Assembly: GCF_943734655.1 (NCBI RefSeq)
Contig: NC_071354.1
Span: 71,863,338 to 71,927,337 of the forward strand
Direction: 5' to 3'
Source: Sabethes cyaneus
Lineage: Eukaryota > Arthropoda > Insecta > Diptera > Culicidae
Length of the DNA: 64,000 nt
Shown here piece after piece: positions 27,641 through 37,310 of the stretch. The translations under genes were made by a program, and so were the position numbers. Under the pieces are notes generated by a model. That model did no database searches. It was not told the DNA's origin and saw nothing but the letters and a program-made list of their open reading frames with translations. Every line of letters begins with the position of its first letter. Position 1 is the stretch's first letter.

Positions 27641-30600
27641 TCTTCAAACCAATATTACAGCTAAGATACTAATGGGAAGTCATACAGTTTCAGTAAATAG
27701 CAATCAATAATTTATTGCGCTAGTTATAGAAGCCATCGCGTTTATTTAATTTACAATTTCAAATGAAAGTTAGTGAAATCGACAGCACGAGCGTAACAGA
27801 GCGTAACATATGGTCAAATCGTAATTCCCAAGATCGATAATTTTCTGACATTTAATTTATGAAACCAATTTTTAATAAATAGTCATGTATAATTACTCTT
27901 TAAATGGTACTCGTAAAACTCATCGTAAAATCACTTATTATATGACGAAAAAATGTTAACCATTATTATTAACTAGCGGATTGCCCGATCTTATTCGGGC
28001 CCCTTTGTTTCTCAGTCACTTGCACATCCATAATTGTAACGAAAATTCTCATTATGCATGAAACAAAATTCTTTTGATTGTTCATTTGAATGTGTATGCC
28101 CTTGGTCAGTTCCCCTCCTGTTGTCCACCAGCCACTTGTAAATTATTCTTCTTCTCGGTAATCCCTATAAATCGACACAAAGACTTTTTACGTTTTTGAT
28201 CCTCCCCTTGTTAATGGCCACCAGAATCCCCCTTTCAGAAATCCAGCCACTTGTACAACTGCTATCATTCCAAATGCAAGCCTTTTACCCGTTTGAATCT
28301 TCCTCTCCCCTTGTAAGAGAAAGTCACCCTCTTTGTCAAGGACCGTCCAGACGTTTTGAAGTTATGGTTATTCACACTCACGCACCTCGCCTTCCACCCC
28401 CTCTGCTCCTTCCAAGTCAGCACCCCCCTCTGTCGCGTGGCTAATTATCAGTGGTTGGAGAATTCGTGAAAAAGTGATCGTTTGAATCGATGAACATCCC
28501 TCATGAACACACACTATTCGCCTGCCTCGGCGATAATGCACGCATCAGCTTTGAATTTTATCACGAACAGAACCTCAATGTGAACATCAGAATTCGTTCA
28601 AAAATTGAATATTGAACATTGAGTGTGTTCGATTTATCGGATATAGAATGTCCGGGGACGCTAGAAAGTATTCAAAATAATATTACCACGAAAAGGGAAT
28701 AGTTTAAAGTAGTGTTAGTGGCTTTACAAGCACCAGAAAGCAGTAATTTGCACTTTTGCGTTGCTCACGATATTCGTATATTCAGCGATGCTATGAAGCG
28801 TGAGTGTATGATGCTCATTGTTATAGGCGAATTGAACCACTCGCGTAGCTGTTTTATCATGATAAAAACCGTTTGCCGATGCTCGGCGTATATATTCATT
28901 TTGCGAGTTTTCCAACCTCTGCTAATTATGCATCAGTTTGATGTACGAAAATCCTATAATGGAAACGAAGGTTTGTTTTGACGCAGAACTACGTCTTACC
29001 GCACGATGTCAATCCAAAATTTGAATTCAAGTCAGCGTCACGAAACAATGTAAGATTCTTTCAATTTAGAACGGATTTTGATGGTTCGCATACCATTGTT
29101 TTTGTAATCGCTACATAGTGTTTTGTTTTGTAATCGCTACATAGTGAAAATTAACATCCCTATTTTCTGTGGAATATCCTTCTTTTTCCACCGTCATTTG
29201 CACAACTGCAATCGGCCTAAATGCAAGAAAAACACAATCCTTTTTACTTATTGGACCTCCCCCCCCCCCCTTGTCAACCCCCAGTGCTGATTCCCTGCTT
29301 TGCTTATGTTAAGGAATATATTTGTGCCAAGTTTGGTGGAGAACGGTCAATGGCGGTCAAGTTATGGCGAACATACAAACAAAAAAAACATACTCACGCT
29401 CACTTTTATATACCTATGCAGGCCCCTGAGGGTACCTGTTTCTTTTCCAAGGAAATAAAACCCAATTTTCCTATAACCGACCAGACAGGTCGGCGAGTCA
29501 AATCGGAATCCATCTTTTATTAAAACTTAATTGACAATTTCATCTCTTACTTGCTAAAAGTATTTTTCTCCCTAAGGAACTCCTGCTTCTCGAGGTAGTT
29601 CCGTCCTATTCTGCCTAACGGCAGACCTCACGCCGTCCGTCGAACCTCCCTCCCGCGCATACATTTTTGGTCCTCAGGTGGGGACTTTGTTTGTCACCGA
29701 AAGACATATTCTTATGAGAGAGTCTGGCACGCTTTGAGCATACCAGCCTCGCTGAGCGGCCAACCCTTTCATGTCAATTCGCCACGGCTAATTCACGTGG
29801 CTTTGGCACCTCGAATAGTCATACGCTTAATTATTTTTTTATTCGGTGAAATGCGATGATGCATTTGCTTTAGAAATCGTTCGTTGGTGCAGGTTAAGAA
29901 TTTGGTGCGTTCGTTCACCTAAAATGTGGTGCGAACGCGACATTTTAATGTGAAGTTTTAAATTGTTTTCGCCTTATTGGCGCCGTCGCTCGATCGAGTC
30001 ACTGAACGGCACGGATGATCAAATTGAATGTTAAATTTTGATGTGCTCTGAGCTGACCGGGATTAATTCCTCCGGGTTCAGCCAGATAAAAAAAATGCGT
30101 GAGATCATGCTCACAAGGGATGTGGGTCGCTTTACCTATATAGATAAATCAATGAAAATTATTGACTAGCGTTACTACTATACGTTATCACACGACAGAT
30201 CTAAAGCGCAGGTGAATGCCACTTGAACATGATGTTATCTGTTGACGGGTAACAATACAACGATAGAGAATATTATCAAATGCGGATACAAAAATTCCTA
30301 TTCTTGGTCTAACTTGGCCTAACTCTTGGGTGTTGCTTGGCCTAACTCTCACGCCAAGCAGTACGTATGCCACGTTTGCCAGAGAATGGTCTAGGCCTTT
30401 CAGAGTTATGACAGCACATACATACATACTGAATACGACCGCAGCCCAAAGTATGACATAAAAATCGTCAATGAGGACTTCAACCAGACTTGTGAATTCA
30501 CGCACCGCACCGGTAGCGGTGCTCAAAGTTTCTAATCCATCATAACTAGCGCGCACCCGGTTTAGGTGCATTTTTCCAACTCGCGTCTGAAACGAACGTG

Positions 30601-30927
30601 AAACCGCACGTCGGTGTCAACTTCTTCCATTTGGTGCGGTGTTATATATGCGTTCGGAACGCAACCGTGCAGCACCCAGCTAGAGAATAGCAACCGAACA
30701 CGAATGCACCCTATTCGCTCTTGTTTCCATTTCGTTTCGTGCTACCTATCAGATAGAAAATAACGAAGAACGAAAACATGTAGGTTCGCTGGCACGCTGC
30801 CACGAGGTGCGACCCGAAACCAAAGCTCAGCGTTTGAATGTTTGTTTTGTCTGATGGCGTGCCAGTGCGCAGCGACGAAACTGCGTTACACTCAAGTACT
30901 TTTTTACACGGTTTGTTTTTTCGATTA
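27641..30927. other. Unrecognised DNA, probably including old repeats
   Basis: The start of an insect-type dispersed repeat may lie near 27975 (CTAGCGGATTGCCCGATC), followed by pyrimidine-rich words (CCTCCCCTTGTTA, CTTGTACAACT, CCCCCTTGTC) to about 29470. A GACGCAGAACTACGTC near-palindrome at 28981 echoes the one at 7690. From 29540 to 30900 the sequence is GC-richer with no recognised coding region. I cannot assign any of it to a named element. Confidence 0.35.
29101..29146 (+). repeat. Short exact tandem duplication
   Basis: TTTGTAATCGCTACATAGTG occurs at 29101-29120 and again, identically, at 29127-29146, separated by TTTTGT. It is probably a replication-slippage product. Confidence 0.9.
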
Positions 30928-31094
30928 TTAACACTAGATATACCAGCATTTCAAATAAACCTATTTATACCAAAACCATTCAAAATGACTGGTGTATAAG
31001 AAACGGTTGGTGAACGACTGAATAATGTGTAACACAGACCCTATAGTGGTCCTTAACCTCTTATCCAGCAACTTCTATCTCCACCTCCTCGTGG

Positions 31095-31223
31095 TAGGGT
31101 AACCAACCTGTTTTGAACCTCATCTGCAGCTGTACATAATTTGGACACTTTCATTTGATTTTGCTGTAAGTGTCCAAATTATGTACAGCTGCAGATGGGG
31201 TCCAAAATAGGTTGATTACCCTA
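31095..31223. mobile_element. Foldback MITE, 129 bp
   Basis: The arms are about 55-60 bp, start TAGGGTAACCAACCTG on the left and TAGGGTAATCAACCT on the reverse-complemented right, and meet around a ~20 bp loop (TTCATTTGATTTTGCTG). CATCTGCAGCTGTACATAAT is identical in both arms. The ends carry TA, consistent with a TA target duplication. It interrupts the leader region of the RTE remnant that continues at 31226. It would fold into a near-perfect hairpin. Confidence 0.85.
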
Positions 31224-31225
31224 CC

Positions 31226-32335
31226 AGCCGGAATACGAGCAATCTTAGCGGAGATGTGGTAACCAACCCTGGTGGTAACTAAGGTCGTATACCGACAGGC
31301 AAGGAGGCACTGTCTTGTCTCGGCACTGTACGATATCAGCCGCATCATGAGACTCGGCAGCATAGCCCTAGTAAGGCAAGCTTTTTATATCTAAAATATT
31401 ACGAAAAATCAAGAAAATTCAACTCGAAAATTTAGCATGGACAGGCGATGAAACAAGGATTTGGAATGGATGCTTCCTATCTGGAACTGTAAAACCAAAT
31501 TTCGTGGATGGCGACAGAATGTTGCTCGTTCAGTTAGAACCGCAAAAGTTCGACATTGTGGCACTACAGGAGATCTGTCGGAAAGGTGGGAAGGTTTGGG
31601 GGATCCGTGGCGGCAAGACCCAATTTTCCCAGAACGGTGGAGCAACCAACGAGCTGGGAACATGCTTCGTAGTGATGGGCAGAATGCAGGATCGGGAGAG
31701 GATATGTGTGTTGAGGATAACAGGCTTCAACTACACCATCATAAACGTGAACTAACCACACGAAGGTAGACCGACGACGAGAAAAAAGCGTTTTATGTCT
31801 AGCTGGAGGCAACATACGATAGCTGCTCGAGTGCTCGCCATGGGATATCATCGTCATTGGGGACATGAACGATCAGATCGACAGGGAAGTAATGCATGGT
31901 GATAACGGCCAGCGATGCATCAACTTTGCAGCTCGCCGAGGCCTGGGGATCAGAAACACATTCTTTCCCCACATAAATCTACAAACCACCAAGAGATCAC
32001 CTGGCCAACTAACATTGAACCTAATCGACCATATTCTCATTGAAGGTCGGGTTTTGTCGAACATCACCAACGTACGCTCCGTACGGGGTACGGATATCGA
32101 CTCAGATCATTACCTAGTATAGCAGTACACGTGCGCTCAAAATTATCGACGGTATATACCTCACGACAAAGCCACCCTCGGTTAAACTCGTTAATTAAAC
32201 AACCCGGAATGTGATGAGAACTTCACGCATACTATGCGCCTTCCTCTGTGGCCAGGTCCTTCGACCCTCGAAAATAAATGTAGCAGGATACGTTCGGCTA
32301 TCAGTGAGGCCGCAAATTGCGATAGTAGTCATTTT
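31226..32335 (+). pseudogene. RTE-clade 5' region: leader, endonuclease, linker start
   Basis: A leader (CAGCCGGAATACGAGCAATC onward) precedes the endonuclease. Across frameshifts it reads WMLPIWNCKTKF; QLEPQKFDIVALQEICRKGG; GGATNELGTCFVVMGRMQDR; DIIVIGDMNDQIDREV; RCINFAARRGLGIRNTFFPH; LIDHILIEGRVLSNITNVRS; GTDIDSDHYLV. These cover the conserved E (ALQE), GDMN and SDHYLV catalytic blocks of the APE-type endonuclease of RTE elements. A degenerate linker (SKLSTVYTSRQS..., RIRSAISEAANCDS) runs to 32335. At least three frameshifts are present and no RT follows. A foldback MITE splits the leader. Confidence 0.85.
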
Positions 32336-32386
32336 GACTGGTGCTGGTATAAATGGCAAAAACAAAAATTATATTTGTTACTAATA

Positions 32387-32930
32387 GGGTAGATGATCCA
32401 TTAGTTGCGCCACTAAGCACAATATACCTTCATGTTGCTTGTTTATTGGGGTATATGCTTCAATTAATGCTTGTGGGATATAAATTTATCAAATACAAGG
32501 TATTTGTCACAAGGCAAGACAGTTGCTTTCGTTGTAAGAGAAGTTTTATAAAGAAAAAATGAATTTTCCGATTCAATTATATTGTACCAACAGTTGCGCT
32601 AATGTTTCCTTAATTAAGTTTGATGTTCCTTTAATTGTGTTATTCCATATACATTGCTAGGTTGCTAAGTGAAAAAACATCGTAGCAAAACTATAGATGA
32701 GCGCCTATAGTTGTGCGCTCCAGCAGCGCGTTAGATTTTGGAAAATTGGCATTTTGGCAAATAATGCTTTAATTTTAAATGGTGTAGTCTAACTACCAAT
32801 ACTTCTAAAAACCTGTTTTATATAATGAATGTAATTGTTTTACCTAAAATGCTACGGTGACGAAAATATGCATTAATAATGAATAGTAGCGCAACTATTG
32901 GTACTACCACAACTACTGGATCAACTACCC
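32387..32930. mobile_element. TA-flanked MITE, TAGGGTAG termini
   Basis: The left end TAGGGTAGATGATCCA followed by TTAGTTGCGCCACTA is mirrored at the right end, whose reverse complement starts TAGGGTAGTTGATCCA followed by GTAGTTGTGGTAG. TA dinucleotides bound both ends (32385-32386 and 32931-32932). The word AGTTGCGCT recurs internally near 32593 and, inverted, near 32888, as a subterminal repeat. No ORF is present. Confidence 0.75.
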
Positions 32931-34521
32931 TACATATAAAGTAACATTAAGTTCATAAAATGTATTCTCTACTTATAGCTACAAAAGTCATAACATCGTT
33001 TCGAAAATCAAATGTTAGATGTTGTAGAAATTTCAAATTGAAATTGCACGACCAGTCAAAATGACTGGTCTGGTATATCTAGTGTTAAGAACGGGGCAAC
33101 TTAGGGATCATTCATTTATTTCTCAATACATTTGGAAGAGGCCCGACATTCGACGTAGTTTGTAAATGGTCCATAGGTTGCACCGTTTATGAATAATCGA
33201 AATAAAATAAACCATGTAAAAGAAGACTTGAGTGTAATTTTTAAAAGAATTCGTTGTGGTGCATACAGGTGTAAATATACACCGTTTGGGTCTGAGCGGT
33301 ACAAGTTTGATATAGGGGAAGACGGGGTAAGACGGCCCTAAGCGAATAAATTGCTAGCATAAAATGTGTATGAAAATTCACCATTTCTTGTTCCACACAT
33401 GGAAAAGCATTCATTTATCTACCATTAAAAATTATATAAAGAATTAATGAATCTATTTTTCCATGATATTTCATCAATTTTCGAAACGTCTAAAAATAAC
33501 TCGTTCACAACCAGGCGGAGTAAGAAGGACCACCAAAGCACAGTGGGGAATCGCTGGCCAGCAGCCAAAAAATGAAAGTTCATTTCGACTCTCCGTTGTA
33601 TTTTTCCTGTGATTCTATACTATTGAAGTGTTCAAATCCAAAATTTTAGATCAATATGATAAAATTTGAATTTTCTATGAATCTTGAAAGTATGCTATCT
33701 CAGCATGTTTTAGCGTTTTTTTGAAAAATAACCCAATATTTCAAAACATTCTAGAGGTCTAATGGTAGCTCGGATTTCAACGGTGTCTAAGGAAAAGTTC
33801 TTCAAAAAATAGTGCAGAATAAAGCCCATTGATTGAGTATGCTGTAATTTTATCATAGTATGCCACAATTTTAATTTTCATTAAAAAAGTGCCATATTTT
33901 CGCGTAAAACACGCTTAAAAGTTTTGAAGCCAAGGTTCGCCACTATTGACACTACCGGTAAAAGTTGGCGTAAAATATGAGCTTTCAAATGGATATAGTC
34001 TCATTTAGCGCAGAGTAGCGCAGAGCACAGATATTACGCTTCTAAGGCTACTATATCAGAATTCAACAATATAGACAAAATGCAAACACTCAAAGTAAAC
34101 GTAGGATATCTTAATTATGAGATATCTCCTTTACATGGTTGGATAAGCTGCTTCGAATGTATGGTCCATATTGCATATTGACTAGATTTTAGAGGTTGGA
34201 GGAAATCTGGATGATACAGCGATAGTAATGACGGAAATACAGCTCAAAGATCTTATGCCAATCCTGGTATTAGTTCTGAAATCACGGGTATAGATATGAA
34301 ATGAATTGAAAGGCTGAGAAATTTTCTTATAGCAAGTTCTTGAACACATTATTTCAAAAAAATTCGAAACTTTTTTTTTGTATACCAAAAACCTTAATGT
34401 CAGGGTATAGTCTCATATAATACGTCCACTGCAATGCAAAGAATTTGAATTCGCGGTCATAAATGAATCTAGACAACTATATTGCTGATAGGACGAATGA
34501 CAGAAGAAGCACAAAAATAAG

Positions 34522-34649
34522 TTTTTTTTGTTAAATTATAGTCACTTTAACAACTCGGGTCATTCGTGACTTCTGCGGGGTTGGGAATTGAACCACGGTC
34601 CTCGGTGTGAGAGGCGTGAATGCTAGACACTACACCGGCATTGACCCTC
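34522..34649 (-). mobile_element. tRNA-derived SINE (family A), copy 2
   Basis: On the minus strand the unit begins GAGGGTCAATGCCGGTGTAG, an A-box-like region, and continues TGTCTAGCATTCACGCC. It has the B-box-like GTGGTTCAATTCC, then CAACCCCGCAGAAGTCACGA and a body ending AAAGTGACTATAATTTAAC with an A-run. It aligns along its length with the copy at 11998-12137. Flanking 11 bp direct repeats are ACAAAAATAAG (34511-34521) and ACGAAAATAAG (34650-34660), one mismatch apart. The paired TSDs and shared tail define a genuine SINE family. Confidence 0.85.
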
Positions 34650-34877
34650 ACGAAAATAAGGTTATTGCCTTATACTAAAAATAGTGATAAAAATACAAGA
34701 CAATATTTTACATGCAAAAATGAGTGTGAAAATACAAATCGCGATAGAATTGTTCGTCTTCTTATTTCTCCGGATAAAGCTTATAGCTTCTTCGAAACGG
34801 AAAAATGTAATTAGAAAAATCTGTCTGAGAACGCTATATTACTATTGAAGACGAAACGTGAAGCGAGTGATTCTGTA

Positions 34878-34936
34878 GAAGGAGAAAAAGAAGAAGAAGA
34901 AGAAAAAGAAGAAGAAGAAGAAAAAGAAGAAGAAAA
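34878..34936 (+). repeat. GAA-rich microsatellite
   Basis: Runs of GAA interrupted by GAAAAA occur in a nearly regular pattern. It lies inside the 33315-36093 element. Confidence 0.9.
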
Positions 34937-36289
34937 ATAAGATGGAGATAAAGAAGATTAAGAAAACTAATAAGGGGAAAAGTTTTGATTTTTGATTTGA
35001 TTTTAATATTAACTTATATGGATTTTGTGTTGATTATTAAAGCTCATACTTGCTTTGTATTGTTTTATATAATGTTTTATCCTGTAAAAATCCATCTGCA
35101 ATAGTTTTCCAAATGACCCTCATTTCTTATACGTCTTAATACTTAAAAATACTTGAAAAATAGTTGAAAACTCTCCCTAACATAAAAAATATACGTTCTA
35201 ATGCAAAATAAACCTGAAATTCGGGCTCAGCACCCCAAAATTTCTTAAGAACCACATATTATCCTTGATTTAAAGAGATTTTTTTTCTTGGCCTGCAGTT
35301 GTATGGAGTTGCCCCGCTGTGCAAAGGGGTAAGACGGACCATGGCGGAGTAAGGCGGATTGTGGCAGATTTGAAGGTTTATTTGAGTTGTAAACACAATT
35401 TCAATATTATTAACTAAGTAAGAACAAGTTCTTAAGGGGTTTTTAGGTACATGCTAAAAGATGGTATAGTTTGATTGAGACACCTGTTGAAAGAAGGAAT
35501 TTTACTACTATTTCAATTTTGAAAATAAGAGTAGACGTTATTTTACTCCACTGGTTTTTTTTTACTCTTTTCTTAGAGTCATTTTTGTTGATTTGTCAGC
35601 AGGACGTTTACTCTTTGAATACCCTTCACTTTAGGTGAAGGCAAAGAAGGCAACACATTAAATGAGCCGTTAAGTGAATTGGAATCATCGAATTTTGATT
35701 CCGTTAGATCCAAATTTACATTGATTGTGTTATTCGAATGGCACTTATTGGCTTCTTTTGACGTGGGAGGCTTTGTGTTAGACAGGGTGATCTCAGATTC
35801 AGGGACAATTTTTATTACAGGTGTACTCTTTGATTTTTTGATACTATTTTGATATACCTTTTACGCCACACGCAGAACAAGAATTGCCCAATTAAAGTCA
35901 GTGGGAATAGAAACGGCAAAATACTTTGACGTTTTGACGTTGGATACAGCAGAGTGCCACAGGTTGTCTAAAAAGTGTTTAGATAGGCTAATAAATAAAA
36001 CATACTGCGGCATTTATAGAAAATTTAAAGATTTCTTGACGAAATCGATGTGGTCCCTCTTACCCCGCCGCGCCTTCTTACCCCTTGTTCCCCTAACCTT
36101 CAAGTTGGCCAGGAGGAGAAATGCAAACTGGTGATTGAAGCATTTAGCGTACAAAATAGCCTAAATATGACCATAGGCAGTGCCTTCTTCCAGCATAAAC
36201 ACCTATATCATTCCCAGACATCATTGAGGTTATAGGATCATAGGATATGCAAAAGTTGACTCAGACATTCACTCGAAGCTGAGCTGGCG

Positions 36290-37310
36290 AAAGAGGACGA
36301 GCTGGACGAAACCCCTTTCGAGGTCTGTTAGAATACCATGAATAGCGTAGGAGAGAATATCATCGGGCACTTGGAGCAGAATCAGCGGAACGACTGATAT
36401 GAGGATGAATGTGCGGGTGGCAAAAATAGGCATGGCCACGTGTCCGAACGTGGAACGACACAAACAGAAGAACTTGTAGGAAACCAAAATCTGAATCTTT
36501 CTCTGGAAAAATCGAGAGTTCTACCAGAGCCTGAGCGTATCTCGTAAAAGCTTTGTGTCGCGAGTCACAATGTGAATCGTCGTGTCTTGATTGATGACCG
36601 TGAGGAAACCCAAAGGTGGTGGTAGTACCTGGACGAACACCTGAATAGCACCCAGGCACATAACAGTGGTGGCAGGAAAAGCAATGCTGCCTTTATAATG
36701 CTCTCTCAAATCATTTTCCGCCGACCCTCATCATTTGCGAAATAATTTGTAGGAATTTATCAAACCGTTGATCAAACCGGTCAAAAACGGTTAAATGTTT
36801 TCACAGTGGAGATTTATTTATCTGTTTATCGACTTCAAATCTGCGTATGATACCATCCACCGCTAAGAACTATGGAAAACTGGAACGAAATCTTGTTGGG
36901 GAAGCTGATCAAATTGAATGAGGCTACTTACGATGGACGGTACGCAGTGCGGTGTTCGATCATAATTTTATACCAATCTAGTGAATGCGTTTGCTATGCC
37001 GATGGCATGGACAATCTGTGGCGATGGCTGAAGTACATCAGACGAAAGCACGAAGTAAAGAAGAAGATCAAGGGTGAATATCTACGTTCAAAACAAAGTT
37101 CATGTTGGCGGTTGAATTGAAGGCGCACGATTCCGCTTGGGCAGTAGTGTAACGATACCAGGTAATTACCCCGCAAAGATGGTGTTTGTCGGATTTCAAT
37201 CCTGTAGGATCAAAACTATCAGGATCATAGCGAACAAGATCGTTAAACCAGGTGAACGAGATCTGGCAGGGAGTACATGGAGTCCATGGATTTCATGAGT
37301 GGAGGCTCAC
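36290..37310 (+). pseudogene. RTE-clade remnant: linker, RT scraps, C-terminus
   Basis: With many frameshifts, the plus strand reads an endonuclease-RT linker (REFYQSLSVSRKSFVSRVTM, NRRVLIDDREETQRWWQYLD). It is followed by RT scraps: ALSNHFPPTLI, FICLSTSNLRMIPSTAKN corresponding to the FIDFKAAYDT..R block, and CRWHGQSVAMAEVHQT at the FADD position. Last comes the C-terminal NYPAKMVF..FQSCRIKTI block with RDLAGS near 37260. The linker closely parallels the one at 57180-57360. There is no usable catalytic site. This is an old, compacted copy of the same RTE lineage found elsewhere in the window. Confidence 0.72.

Larger units (their letters stand above)
30928..33088. mobile_element. piggyBac-like TTAA-flanked element carrying nested insertions
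   Basis: The left end TTAA-CACTAGATATACCAG (30928-30946) is matched exactly by its reverse complement at 33070-33088. This gives 15 bp terminal inverted repeats starting CACTAGA, flanked by TTAA on both sides. TTAA duplication and a CCYTAGA-like terminus are hallmarks of piggyBac-type transposons. Next to the right end is the palindrome ACCAGTCAAAATGACTGGT, and the half-word CAAAATGACTGGTG lies near the left end, so subterminal repeats are shared. No transposase is recognisable. Inside lie a foldback MITE, an RTE fragment and a second MITE, so the ancestral element was probably only a few hundred bases long. Confidence 0.7.
33315..36093. mobile_element. TA-flanked 2.8 kb element, TAGGGGAA termini
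   Basis: The left terminus TAGGGGAAGACGGGGTAA and the reverse-complemented right terminus TAGGGGAACAAGGGGTAA form imperfect inverted repeats of about 26 bp next to TA (33313-33314 and 36094-36095). The subterminal word GGCGGRGTAAG.MGGACC recurs at about 33516 and 35344 on the plus strand and at about 36050 inverted, suggesting a recurrent protein-binding site. No transposase is recognisable; the interior is AT-rich. A SINE (34522-34649) is nested inside and a GAA-rich microsatellite lies at 34878-34936. A single mobilised unit is an inference from the paired ends. Confidence 0.65.
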
